A DNA stretch of 47,613 nucleotides from an uncultured Flavobacteriaceae bacterium (GCA_905479475.1 CAJQMT010000029.1:1-47613), one strand, 5' to 3'. Positions 16,895 through 25,237 are shown, counted from the first letter of the stretch. A program made the numbers and translations. The notes: generated by a model from the letters alone, not told the origin.

Positions 16895-18880
16895 ATGAAC
16901 AATATTTGGAATTATATTCCCTTGTATTTGCTATTGCTATACGCGTTGGGAGTTTTGACTCAGTTTTATTTTTCCATTTTTACGGGATATTTTCAAGGAT
17001 TTTTTGTGACGATTGTTTTCTTTGCTTCCTGTCGTTTGTTTTTTAAAAGAGTCGAGTTATTTGTTTTTTTCTTTTTGGGAATGTACGCTCTTTTTGGTTT
17101 TCAAAATCCAGATGGGCATTTCAAAAAATACGAAAACAAAACGGGTGTAATACACTTAAAAATTCATTCTGTTCTCAAAGGAAATAAATATTCAAAAACC
17201 TATGTGGCGGAGGTCATTTTTTTTGACTCTGTAAGTTGTGCAGGAAAAGTTTTGTTAAAAATTGAAAGAGACAGTGCGACTCCTTTGATCGAAATAGATG
17301 ATTTTGTGATGGCTCGTGCTCGTATCAATAAATTGCCAAAAAACAGCAACATCTACGGATTTGATTATAGCGATTTTTTAAAGAAAAAAAATATCCAGGC
17401 GCAGCTGTTTCTGAAAAGAAAAACGTACAAAGTCCAAAAATCCAATTCCTTCAATCTAAGAAAATGGTCGGATCATCAAAGGTTTTTTTTGAAAGGAAAG
17501 TTGAGAGAGACAGTCAAAAACAAAGAATTAACTGGACTTATAGAGGCGATGTTACTAGGAGATAAAAGTCAAGTTGCCAAGGACGTTTTAACAAATTTTG
17601 CAAGTGCGGGTGTGCTTCATATTTTGGCCATTTCAGGATTGCACGTGGGGCTTCTGTTATGTTTGTTGAATTTTATATGCAGTCCTCTGTTGTTTTTTAA
17701 AAAAGGAAAATACATTCGATTGGTTTTGGTCATGCTTTCCTTGTGGGGTTTTGCATTGTTGGTAGGATTGTCTTCTTCGGTTGTTAGGGCTGTTACCATG
17801 TTTAGTTTTGTAGGGATGGCAATTTGTTTGTCTGGTCGTATTACAGTGTTTCATTCACTTGTGAGTTCTGCATTTGTTTTAATGCTATACAATCCTTTTT
17901 TTATATTTGATGTAGGATTTCAGTTAAGTTATTCGGCGGTGCTATTCATTGTCCACCTTCAACCTTTTTTAGCGAATCTATGGAAACCTCGGTGTAGGGT
18001 TCTTGTTTATTTTTGGAGTTTAGTGACCGTATCGATAGCTGCTCAGATTGGAATTTTGCCCTTGAGTTTGTATTATTTTCATCAATTTCCGAGTCTTTTT
18101 TTACTGTCTAATTTGGTAGTTGTACCTTTTGTAGGCCTAGTACTTTGTTTTGGTTTACTCGCTTTGCTATTCGCTGTTTTTGGATGGAGTTTGTCTGTTT
18201 TTGTTGCACTGTTTTCACAGCTAGTGTTGCTGTTGAATCGATTTGTGGCTTGGGTTGCCATGCAGGAAGCTTATCTATTTGAAAACGTCTATTTCCCTTT
18301 GCCTTATGTTTGGGCAAGTTATGTGTGTATTGTTTTGGGAATTGCTGGTTTGAAAATAAAAAAGAAAGCGCTGTTTTTTATCTTTTCAGCTATTATTGTT
18401 GTCTTTGTTTTACTTCATTTTTGGCATATAAAAGAAAATACAAGCAAAGATGCTTTTGTTGTTTTTCACAAGTACAAATCGAGTTTGTTATTGAGGCAAA
18501 ACCAAGGAGAAATAGAGGTGTATACAAATTCGAGGTTTAAAGATTCCCTTTTTTTGAGAGATTATTTTCGGGAAAATTATCCGATAGAGAAAGTGTCTTT
18601 TTCAAGGATTGGGAATTTTTACGAGTTTCAAAACAAAAAGTTGTGGGTCATGGATTCTTTGTGGAGAAATACCGGTGCTCCTGTAAAAGCTCAAATCCTT
18701 GTTTTAAAGAATTCTCCCAAACTTAATTTAGAGCGTTTGTTACGCAATACAGAGATCGAAAAAGTGGTAGCGGATGGTTCCAATTACCCTTCTTACAAAA
18801 AGAGATGGAGAAAGACTTGTCAAAAGTTGAATGTTGGTTATCATGACACGTCGGTAAAAGGGGCTTTTGTGTTGAAATAA
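16895..18880 (+). CDS. ComEC/Rec2-type DNA-uptake channel protein
   Basis: This 661-residue polytopic membrane protein is the likely inner-membrane channel for single-stranded DNA in natural transformation. An N-terminal hydrophobic pair is followed by a soluble OB-like domain at about 85-190 containing G-F-D-Y-S-D-F-L. The Competence domain at about 210-500 carries H-I-L-A-I-S-G-L-H-V and about eight helices. The last 150 residues are short and lack the H-x-H-x-D-H metal site of the metallo-beta-lactamase-like domain found in B. subtilis ComEC. A TAGCTTTG box at 16880-16887 is directly before the ATG. Whether the cell is naturally competent cannot be judged from one gene. Confidence 0.88.
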   Translation: MNNIWNYIPLYLLLLYALGVLTQFYFSIFTGYFQGFFVTIVFFASCRLFFKRVELFVFFFLGMYALFGFQNPDGHFKKYENKTGVIHLKIHSVLKGNKYSKTYVAEVIFFDSVSCAGKVLLKIERDSATPLIEIDDFVMARARINKLPKNSNIYGFDYSDFLKKKNIQAQLFLKRKTYKVQKSNSFNLRKWSDHQRFFLKGKLRETVKNKELTGLIEAMLLGDKSQVAKDVLTNFASAGVLHILAISGLHVGLLLCLLNFICSPLLFFKKGKYIRLVLVMLSLWGFALLVGLSSSVVRAVTMFSFVGMAICLSGRITVFHSLVSSAFVLMLYNPFFIFDVGFQLSYSAVLFIVHLQPFLANLWKPRCRVLVYFWSLVTVSIAAQIGILPLSLYYFHQFPSLFLLSNLVVVPFVGLVLCFGLLALLFAVFGWSLSVFVALFSQLVLLLNRFVAWVAMQEAYLFENVYFPLPYVWASYVCIVLGIAGLKIKKKALFFIFSAIIVVFVLLHFWHIKENTSKDAFVVFHKYKSSLLLRQNQGEIEVYTNSRFKDSLFLRDYFRENYPIEKVSFSRIGNFYEFQNKKLWVMDSLWRNTGAPVKAQILVLKNSPKLNLERLLRNTEIEKVVADGSNYPSYKKRWRKTCQKLNVGYHDTSVKGAFVLK

Positions 18881-18924
18881 AGAAAGATGTTAGGCTTAAT
18901 CAGGCAACGAAGCAGGCTAAAAGA

Positions 18925-18940
18925 ACAAAAATATTTTTGT
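18925..18940. repeat. 16-bp perfect palindrome with overlapping -7 boxes on both strands
   Basis: ACAAAAATATTTTTGT is its own reverse complement. It contains TATTTTTG on both strands, each a match to TAnnTTTG. It lies in the 255-base gap between comEC and the sigma factor module, where no protein gene is convincing. It could be an operator, a divergent promoter core, or chance in AT-rich DNA. Confidence 0.4.
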
Positions 18941-19135
18941 AAGATTTATTCATCTTGACAAGACTCTTCAAGGATGTGATTGCAAAGTTGATTGCTAATT
19001 TACTAAACGATTCTGATGCGACTCTTGCAACAAACCATACAAAAAGTTCAATCACTGTATTCTCATTTCAAAAAACCTAGATGTAAGGTGTAATATTTTG
19101 TTACCTTTCGCCACTAACCAACCAAACAAGAATTT

Positions 19136-19591
19136 ATGATGACTATTGAGAAAGCAAAATTTTTTTTAAAAAGTCTTTTGCAACAAGGTGCAAAAAATAG
19201 CGAAATAAAAATTTACCAGAAATTTTTGGATGTACTTATTTCTTTGGAAAACAGAGACTTAACGACAAGCCAAAAAAACAGTATTGAAGAGGAATTGACG
19301 AATCTTGACCTTAAACAACCCCATAAAAATAGAAAAAGGTACCTTCGTAAAAAACGAAACGCGTTTCTACACTACCTAAAATCAGCGTTCTCTCTTGTTC
19401 TGAAAGAGCATTACGCCAATTATGGGATGAGCCTAGGAATGGCTTTAGGAGTGGCCATAGGTACTGTTATTTTTAAAGAAAGTAGCGGAACAGGAATTGG
19501 TTTGTGTGTAGGAATGTTTTTAGGATATTGTGTGGGCCAGCATTTGGACAAAGAAGCTTTCAAACAGAATTTAGTATTGATCATAACCTAG
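19136..19591 (+). CDS. Hypothetical membrane protein with glycine-zipper helices, first gene of the sigma factor module
   Basis: I do not recognise this 151-residue protein. The first 90 residues are charged and probably helical, with a basic patch R-K-R-Y-L-R-K-K-R at about 63-71. The C-terminal part has two short hydrophobic segments rich in spaced glycine (G-M-S-L-G-M-A-L-G-V-A-I-G-T and G-T-G-I-G-L-C-V-G-M-F-L-G-Y), like glycine-zipper membrane hairpins. It ends 3 bases before the sigma factor start, so the two are co-transcribed. A role in sensing or anchoring for the sigma factor is possible, but inferred only from position. Start: ATG at 19136; an ATG at 19139 is equivalent. Confidence 0.75.
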   Translation: MMTIEKAKFFLKSLLQQGAKNSEIKIYQKFLDVLISLENRDLTTSQKNSIEEELTNLDLKQPHKNRKRYLRKKRNAFLHYLKSAFSLVLKEHYANYGMSLGMALGVAIGTVIFKESSGTGIGLCVGMFLGYCVGQHLDKEAFKQNLVLIIT

Positions 19592-19594
19592 TTC

Positions 19595-20095
19595 ATGAGT
19601 AGCGATTTTTATACCTCTAAAATAGTACCCTATGCAGCAATCATTATAAAGATTTGCAGAGCCTATACCAATTCAAAAGAAGATTTTGAGGATTATTATC
19701 AAGAGGTTTGTTTGCAGATTTGGAGGAGTCATCATAATTTTAAGAAAGCGTCAGAATGGTCCACATGGGTTTATAGAGTAACCTTGAATGTTTGCATGAC
19801 GTTGCTCAAAAAAAAGAAGAATAACAAACAGCATTTTGCCTCAGATTATGTACGGCCAGAATTGGTGGAAGACAGCCATGCCTTTGAAGACGAACAGTTG
19901 AACCAGCTATACGATGCGATAAGACAGTTGTCGGAAATAGACAGAGGCGTGATCATGCTCTACCTTGAAGAAAAATCTTACCAAGAAATAGCAGAGATCA
20001 TAGGCACAAACCCCAATAATATTGGCGTTCGAATACAAAGAATAAAAGCACGTTTAAAAAAAATATTAGATAAAAAAAATGGAGAATTCAATTGA
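19595..20095 (+). CDS. RNA polymerase sigma-70 family factor, ECF type
   Basis: The 166-residue product has only sigma regions 2 and 4, as ECF factors do. Region 2 (about 20-85) includes the core-binding F-E-D-Y-Y-Q-E-V-C-L-Q-I-W-R and the promoter-melting W-S-T-W-V-Y-R-V-T-L-N-V. Region 4 (about 105-160) has I-M-L-Y-L-E-E-K-S-Y-Q-E-I-A-E-I-I-G and the recognition helix N-N-I-G-V-R-I-Q-R-I-K-A-R-L-K. It directs RNA polymerase to a special promoter set. Its last 17 bases overlap the start of the next membrane protein gene, the usual sign of coupled translation of a sigma factor and its controller. Confidence 0.92.
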   Translation: MSSDFYTSKIVPYAAIIIKICRAYTNSKEDFEDYYQEVCLQIWRSHHNFKKASEWSTWVYRVTLNVCMTLLKKKKNNKQHFASDYVRPELVEDSHAFEDEQLNQLYDAIRQLSEIDRGVIMLYLEEKSYQEIAEIIGTNPNNIGVRIQRIKARLKKILDKKNGEFN

Positions 20096-20735
20096 AACAA
20101 TTTGGAAAAACGGATTCTTGAAAGACAGCGCATTGGTGGCACCCAAGCTAAACAACCTCTACAATCAAAAATCAAAACACATCGTAGACAAGTTTCAAAG
20201 GATGTTTAAAATGAACCTCATTTTAATTGTCTTTGGATCCTTTATAGTGTTGATCGCTAGTTTTATGGTCGGTTTGCCTTATACGGGGGTGCCTATGTTC
20301 ATTGGAATGAATGTTTTGGTGTTTCTCAATAAAAAGCTATTTAACTCATTGAAGTTGGTGGATAAATGCAAAAACACCTACGACTACTTGAAGGCATTTG
20401 ATAGCTGGTTGAAATCTCAAATAAACATAAATAAAAAATTTGCCCGCTTTTTTTACCCCTTTGTATTCTTGTCGATGATTACAGGTTTTTGGATGAAGAA
20501 ATCAGGGAGTCAACGCATTGGAGATCATGCAGTTCAAAAACTACTTCTCACCTATCCCGATTTGCAACTTGTCGGTGGAGTTCCTGTAGTTGGAGTGTTA
20601 GGAGCGTTGCTAATTGTAGGGATTTTAGCATTGCTTGCCGGACGTATTTACGAGTGGGATCTTAAAATAATTTATGGACGTATATTTAAAAAATTCGATG
20701 AACTCCTAGCAGATATCAAAGAATTAAGAGCTTAA
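20079..20735 (+). CDS. Membrane protein coupled to the sigma factor, possible anti-sigma factor
   Basis: This 218-residue protein does not match an anti-sigma family that I recognise; no zinc-containing H-x3-C-x2-C motif is seen. A soluble N-terminus of about 45 residues is followed by two hydrophobic segments at about 47-65 and 68-85, a charged middle, another segment near 123-138, and a long one at about 163-188. The gene starts inside the sigma factor gene (17-base overlap), so the products are probably made in fixed ratio. Control of the sigma factor from the membrane is a fair inference, but not shown. Confidence 0.7.
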   Translation: MENSIETIWKNGFLKDSALVAPKLNNLYNQKSKHIVDKFQRMFKMNLILIVFGSFIVLIASFMVGLPYTGVPMFIGMNVLVFLNKKLFNSLKLVDKCKNTYDYLKAFDSWLKSQININKKFARFFYPFVFLSMITGFWMKKSGSQRIGDHAVQKLLLTYPDLQLVGGVPVVGVLGALLIVGILALLAGRIYEWDLKIIYGRIFKKFDELLADIKELRA

Positions 20736-20854
20736 GAAATTTCGTTAAACACGCGTTAAAAATTGCCGTTAGCAATCATCGCTTGCAAAACATATCAACA
20801 CAGCACAAGAGTAATTTCAGAGGTGTGCTGTTGAAATTAGTAAAAAGGAAAGCA

Positions 20855-21400
20855 TCAGTCCAGTTTACTTTTGAAATTTTTATCAAAATGATCCCAGTCT
20901 TCTGAATTGAATTTTTCTTCTCCCAAATACACCAGTATCTTTTCCATAAGTTGCGGGTTCAAATAACCAGGAATTTTGTCTAAAAGTGATGCATCATTCC
21001 CAAGAAAAACAGTAGAAGGATAGCTCATTTTTCCGTTCAAAAGCTCTGCTGCAAATTCATGAAATCCTCTTCTTCCTTTTTGAATAAAGGAATACGTTTT
21101 TCCATTGTAGATTAAGTTTTCTTTCTGTTCTGCATTGAATTTGACAGGATAGAAATAGTTGTTGACAAGTGATGCGATTGTTTCATTCTCATAAGTAACT
21201 CGTTCCATTTTTTTACAATAACCACACCAGTCGGTGTAGACATCAATCAATATTTTTTTCGGAGCTTTTTTATGCAATGCAATGGCTTCTTCAAAAGTGA
21301 GCCACTCAATTGTTTGCGCCTGACACCATGATGTGCTTGCTAAAAACAGGATTAATACTGTTTGTTTTACAGATTTTTTATAAGTTAATAGGAGTTTCAT
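20855..21400 (-). CDS. Exported thioredoxin-fold protein
   Basis: The 181-residue product has an N-terminal signal-like segment (basic start, hydrophobic core at about 13-22, likely cut after C-Q-A). The active site is D-W-C-G-Y-C-K-K-M at about 57-65, and the cis-proline loop is M-S-Y-P-S-T-V-F. This fits the Thioredoxin_7 type, periplasmic thiol-disulfide proteins of Bacteroidetes. Its partner is unknown. It is on the minus strand 81 bases after the POT transporter and may be transcribed alone or by read-through. A weak interrupted hairpin in the 119 bases after its stop lacks a clear T-run. Confidence 0.88.
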   Translation of the reverse strand: MKLLLTYKKSVKQTVLILFLASTSWCQAQTIEWLTFEEAIALHKKAPKKILIDVYTDWCGYCKKMERVTYENETIASLVNNYFYPVKFNAEQKENLIYNGKTYSFIQKGRRGFHEFAAELLNGKMSYPSTVFLGNDASLLDKIPGYLNPQLMEKILVYLGEEKFNSEDWDHFDKNFKSKLD

Positions 21401-21481
21401 CTCGTACGTTTGTATCAGTTATTGTATGTTATCTTTTATTTATCAGGCAAACGGTCTTTGCTTTTGACATTAAAAACACAA

Positions 21482-23245
21482 CTACCTTACGCCGTGCATT
21501 CGTTTTTTTATCCATGGATTTAACAAAATAGAAAGCAGGCCTGCACAAAAAGGAACAATGGTAAAAATTAAGAAAAAGGAGCTGAGCGAGTATGCTGCGG
21601 AAATTTTATCAATCATACCTCCCATAGATCCTGCTGCTTTCTGTCCGATGGCAATTGCCAAATACCATATACCGAACATAAAACCAATCATTCTTGGGGG
21701 AACTAATTTGCTTAGGTATGACAATCCCACAGGAGACAAACAAAGTTCTCCCATCGTATGAAATAAATATGCGGCAATAAGGAAAAACATACTCGTAGAA
21801 GCTGTTTGCGCTCCTTGCGGTATTCCGAGTGTTCCATAAGAAAGAATTCCAAAACCTAAAGCCAGCAAACAAAGACCAAGTCCGTATTTCATAGCAGCAC
21901 TTGGGTTGTATTTGCTTTCCCACCATTTTGAAAATAAGGGAGCTAAGGTGATGATAAAAAAAGAGTTCAAAATACCGAACCATGAGGCACTCACCTCCGT
22001 GGTCTCTTTTCCAAATTCTCTATTTATTTTCCACGCAACAATACCCCACAAGCCTATAAAAGCAAGTGTTAAAATAAGGTTAGAAGCAGGTATTTTCGCA
22101 TAGGTTTTTTTAAATAACAAGGCGAGTACCCATGTAATAATCGCCAATGGAACCACCGTAAAAATCAAATCAATAATTTTAAAGATGAGCGCAGAAGATC
22201 CAGTCAATTCTCGTGCAGTATAATCTCTTGCAAAAATGGTCAAAGAGCCCAGTGATTGCTCAAAAGCAGCAAAAAAGAAAACGGTGAACAATCCAAAGAT
22301 AGTGACTGCCAAAATACGGTCTCTTACAATTTTAGAATACCTCAAAACTCGTGAGATGATCAAAACTAAGAAAAGAATCAAGCCAATAATAATGGTAGCA
22401 GAAGAGCCGTCATAAGAGCCTATTGAAAAACGGAGTAGGTTCGTGTTGTGAATTTTAGACAAAGGATCGTTGATGAGGTAAATCAATCCGCAAAAAGTGG
22501 AAATAATGATCAACAATTTATCCAGTGTTGTAAATGGATTTGGTTTTTCAATGACTTCTGAACTTAATTCTTTCGGAGCCTCGATACTTGATTGTTTCAT
22601 TTTGTGAGGCATTTCTCCAATATCTCCAAATATTTTTTTTGCCAACAGGAATTGCAACATGCCCAAAAGCATAAAAATTCCAGCAAGCCCAAATCCATAA
22701 CTCCATCCAATATTTTCAGCCAAATAACCACAAAGCATCATTCCAAAAAAAGCACCTGCGTTTACACCCATATAAAAAAGTGTGTACGCTCCGTCTTTTT
22801 TGGATTCTCTTCCTTTGTACATGGTGGAAATAATAGAAGTTATGTTGGGTTTGAAAAAACCAGTACCAATGACCAGTAATGTCAAGCCGATGTACAAAGA
22901 ACTTTCTGTTTCAAAAACCATGGAGGCATGGCCAAGTGTCATGATGACACAACCAATAACAACCGCCCATTTATGGCCTGTGTATTTGTCGGCAATCAAA
23001 CCACCGAGAATAGGAGTTAGATAGAGCAAAGAGGCGTAGGTGCCAATCAACGCCATGGCGTTTTCTCTTGCCCAATTCCATCCGGGGTTCTCACTGACCA
23101 TGGGAGCGGTTAAAAACAAGACAAGTAAAATCCGCATTCCGTAAAATGAAAAGCGTTCCCACATTTCTGTAAAAAATAAAATAAAAAGTCCTGTCGGATG
23201 CCCAAGGACCTTTTCTTTAAAAATGTTTTCGATATCGGTAGTCAT
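21482..23245 (-). CDS. Proton-dependent oligopeptide transporter (POT/PTR2 family)
   Basis: This 587-residue major-facilitator protein imports di- and tripeptides with protons. The family signature E27-x-x-E30-R31-F-S-F-Y-G is in the first helix, and the later PTR2 motif F-Y-M-G-V-N-A-G-A-F is present, as is G-x-x-x-A-D-x-x-x-G-H in the second to third helix region. About 12-14 hydrophobic segments fit the family. The ATG at 23245 is supported by a TAACTTTG box 31-38 bases upstream. Peptide uptake suits a marine flavobacterium that lives on protein, and the proton gradient made by proteorhodopsin could drive it. Confidence 0.93.
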   Translation of the reverse strand: MTTDIENIFKEKVLGHPTGLFILFFTEMWERFSFYGMRILLVLFLTAPMVSENPGWNWARENAMALIGTYASLLYLTPILGGLIADKYTGHKWAVVIGCVIMTLGHASMVFETESSLYIGLTLLVIGTGFFKPNITSIISTMYKGRESKKDGAYTLFYMGVNAGAFFGMMLCGYLAENIGWSYGFGLAGIFMLLGMLQFLLAKKIFGDIGEMPHKMKQSSIEAPKELSSEVIEKPNPFTTLDKLLIIISTFCGLIYLINDPLSKIHNTNLLRFSIGSYDGSSATIIIGLILFLVLIISRVLRYSKIVRDRILAVTIFGLFTVFFFAAFEQSLGSLTIFARDYTARELTGSSALIFKIIDLIFTVVPLAIITWVLALLFKKTYAKIPASNLILTLAFIGLWGIVAWKINREFGKETTEVSASWFGILNSFFIITLAPLFSKWWESKYNPSAAMKYGLGLCLLALGFGILSYGTLGIPQGAQTASTSMFFLIAAYLFHTMGELCLSPVGLSYLSKLVPPRMIGFMFGIWYLAIAIGQKAAGSMGGMIDKISAAYSLSSFFLIFTIVPFCAGLLSILLNPWIKKRMHGVR

Positions 23246-23275
23246 GGAGTTGCGTGTTGTTTTTTGTTAAAAATA

Positions 23276-23283
23276 CAAAGTTA
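23276..23283 (-). promoter_or_regulatory. -7 box of the POT transporter
   Basis: The minus strand reads TAACTTTG, matching TAnnTTTG. No -33 TTTG is visible at 19 bases. Confidence 0.4.
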
Positions 23284-23482
23284 TTTGTTTTATAAAATAC
23301 TTGATTCTCACTGTTTTTCCGTAAAAAAATCACGAGCATGGTAACTAATCTGCAAAAAACAGTATTTCTGCTGAAAATACCAAATTTTAAAAGAACTCGG
23401 GTTATTTATAATTTTCATTTTGATCATTTTTTTTCAGTTTGTCAAGAATAAAAATAAAATATCAAAAAATAATAATTTGTTT

Positions 23483-23490
23483 TATCTTTG
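23483..23490 (+). promoter_or_regulatory. -7 box of the PorP/SprF-like gene
   Basis: TATCTTTG matches TAnnTTTG, 40 bases before the ATG at 23530. The frame-compatible TTG at 23488 lies inside this box, so it cannot be the start codon. Confidence 0.5.
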
Positions 23491-23529
23491 AGGAAACATA
23501 AAACTATCCGTTTCAAAACGGTTATCCCG

Positions 23530-24507
23530 ATGAGATTATTTTTTTTCTATGCCTTTTTTTGTGTCGCGTTAAAATGTTTTTCTCAAGAAACCTTGCCGGT
23601 AAACTCGGATTATTTATCCAACAATGTATACATGCTCCATCCTGCTTCAGCGGGGATAGGTAATGCTGGTAAAATTAGAGCAACGAGTGCTACACAGTGG
23701 AAAGGAGTGGCAAATGCACCCGGGGTAAAAACGTTGAGTTTCCACAACCGTTATGGGAGTAAAATGGGATTGGGTTTTGCGATTTATAACAATGAAAATG
23801 GGAACAACGCTCAAATTGGTTTGCAAGGAACCTATGCGTATCATTTGAATTTGTCGAACAGAGGCAACGAATTTGAACAGCTTTCTTTTGCCTTATCGTT
23901 AAATTTGGTACAAAACAGGTTTGACACCTCTATTTTTTCGGACATTGATTTGCTCGATCCTATTGTGGCAAATGTCAAAGCGAGTGATACTTATTACAAT
24001 GGAGATTTTGGAATGGCCTATCACAAAAATAGTTTTTTTAGTTATTTGACGATAAAAAATCTATTTTTAACTACCAAGACAGCTGGTCAATTAGAGGCCT
24101 TGAATCTTAGGAAATATTTGTTCAATGCCGGATATTTTTGGGGAGACGAGCGATTTTTGCAGTACGAACCTTCTTTTTTAGTGGTGTACGATCCTTATTT
24201 TGAGATCACCACATTGGATGTCAATATGAAAATTTATAAGAATATAGCAAAGAGTAAGCTTTGGTTGGCTTTGTCATTTCGTCAATCTTTTGACGGCCAA
24301 AGTTCAGAAAATTGGAATTACTTATCCCCAATTGTGGGTGTGAATTATAAAAATTTTGTGTTTGCGTATTCTTACAAAGAGCAACTGGGGAATTTGAGTT
24401 TCGTTCCGAAAGGAGGGTACCATCAATTGACGTTAGGCTGGGATGTATTTGTGAAAAAATCAAGATTGGCTGCTTGTCCAAACATCCATACTGTTTTGTA
24501 TTACTAA
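23530..24507 (+). CDS. PorP/SprF-family type IX secretion-linked outer membrane protein
   Basis: From the ATG at 23530 the product has 325 residues and a clear signal peptide (hydrophobic to about residue 16, probable cut after C-F-S). The mature start, with Y-L-S-N-N-V-Y-M-L-H-P-A-S-A-G, is typical of PorP/SprF proteins. The rest alternates as beta strands, for example R-Y-G-S-K-M-G-L-G-F-A-I-Y-N-N-E. The family forms outer membrane barrels that help secrete large adhesins by the type IX system, which also supports gliding. SprF-like genes usually follow a giant adhesin gene; none is here. Instead a gamma-carbonic anhydrase gene follows after 13 bases. Confidence 0.85.
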   Translation: MRLFFFYAFFCVALKCFSQETLPVNSDYLSNNVYMLHPASAGIGNAGKIRATSATQWKGVANAPGVKTLSFHNRYGSKMGLGFAIYNNENGNNAQIGLQGTYAYHLNLSNRGNEFEQLSFALSLNLVQNRFDTSIFSDIDLLDPIVANVKASDTYYNGDFGMAYHKNSFFSYLTIKNLFLTTKTAGQLEALNLRKYLFNAGYFWGDERFLQYEPSFLVVYDPYFEITTLDVNMKIYKNIAKSKLWLALSFRQSFDGQSSENWNYLSPIVGVNYKNFVFAYSYKEQLGNLSFVPKGGYHQLTLGWDVFVKKSRLAACPNIHTVLYY

Positions 24508-24520
24508 AATAAATAATATT

Positions 24521-25048
24521 ATGATTGTAAAAGCTGTTCGAGGGAACGCGCCAAAATTTGGAGCCGATTGTTTTATCGCAGAAAATGCGGTGATTGTCGG
24601 AGAGGTTGAAATGGGGAGTCATTGCAGTATATGGTACAACGCTGTACTTAGGGGAGATGTTCACTACATAAAGATGGGTGATAAAGTAAACATACAAGAC
24701 GGGGCAGTGGTACATGCCACATTTGAAAAATCACCGACAACCATTGGAAGCAATGTTTCGGTTGGCCACAATGCCATTGTACATGGGTGTACTATCCACG
24801 ATAATGTTTTGGTAGGAATGGGGGCTATTGTAATGGATGATTGTGTAGTTGAATGTAATTCTATCATAGCTGCAGGAGCAGTTTTGGCCAAAGGAACTCA
24901 CGTGAAATCAGGGAGTATTTATGCCGGGGTTCCTGCAAAAAAAATCAAAGAAGTGAGTGCTGAATTGTTGCATGGAGAAATTCACAGAATTGCTGATAAT
25001 TACATCAAATATGCAAGTTGGTTTCAAGACGAAGAGAACAATTTGTAA
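24521..25048 (+). CDS. Gamma-carbonic anhydrase family protein (left-handed beta-helix)
   Basis: The 175-residue protein has hexapeptide-type repeats of a left-handed beta-helix and a C-terminal helix. Three histidines fit the zinc site of gamma-carbonic anhydrases: H65, H83 and H88. R44, D46 and Q59 nearby are also conserved in the family. Many bacterial members (YrdA/PaaY-like) have weak or no measured carbonic anhydrase activity, so function is less certain than fold. It is probably transcribed with the PorP/SprF-like gene 13 bases upstream. It lacks a signal peptide and should be cytoplasmic. Confidence 0.9.
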   Translation: MIVKAVRGNAPKFGADCFIAENAVIVGEVEMGSHCSIWYNAVLRGDVHYIKMGDKVNIQDGAVVHATFEKSPTTIGSNVSVGHNAIVHGCTIHDNVLVGMGAIVMDDCVVECNSIIAAGAVLAKGTHVKSGSIYAGVPAKKIKEVSAELLHGEIHRIADNYIKYASWFQDEENNL

Positions 25049-25123
25049 CAAAGTGGCTTTTTTGTATGGGTTTTCTCGAAAGGCAATCTGGCCATTGAGA
25101 AATGAGAGAACAAAAGATTTTTT

Positions 25124-25154
25124 TTAGGATTCTCAAAATATTTGCCTACATTTG
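25124..25154 (+). promoter_or_regulatory. Promoter of the aromatic amino acid operon
   Basis: TACATTTG (25147-25154) matches TAnnTTTG. Exactly 19 bases upstream is TTAG (25124-25127), three of four bases of the -33 TTTG. A transcript would start near 25160, about 12 bases before the leader peptide ATG. Confidence 0.6.
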
Positions 25155-25171
25155 TTTTTTAAGCTTATAAA

Positions 25172-25237
25172 ATGAAAAATAGCAGCACATTTACAAGTTT
25201 CTTTTTTTTCTTCTTTTATTTTTATAAAAAGAAGTGA
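25172..25237 (+). CDS. Phe-rich leader peptide of the aromatic operon (pheL-like)
   Basis: The open frame has 21 codons and ends in TGA at 25235-25237. The peptide starts M-K-N-S-S-T-F-T-S, then has six Phe in a row (25199-25216), then Y-F-Y and three Lys. In all it has eight Phe and two Tyr. This resembles the seven-Phe E. coli PheL peptide in design, not in sequence. It begins just after a promoter and is followed by mutually exclusive antiterminator and terminator hairpins. Codons 13-16 are also part of a small hairpin, CTTCTTTT (25210-25217) with AAAAGAAG (25227-25234), that a translating ribosome would open. Its job is to report the supply of charged tRNA-Phe, and maybe tRNA-Tyr, not to act as a protein. 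Confidence 0.85.
   Translation: MKNSSTFTSFFFFFFYFYKKK

Noticed and set aside
18888-18959. 23-codon frame in the gap after comEC
   Set aside because: No promoter at the right distance, no family features, and composition like the surrounding non-coding DNA.
20736-20854. Interrupted CAACA/TGTTG hairpin after the sigma module
   Set aside because: The arms need a bulge and have a long loop and no T-run on either strand.
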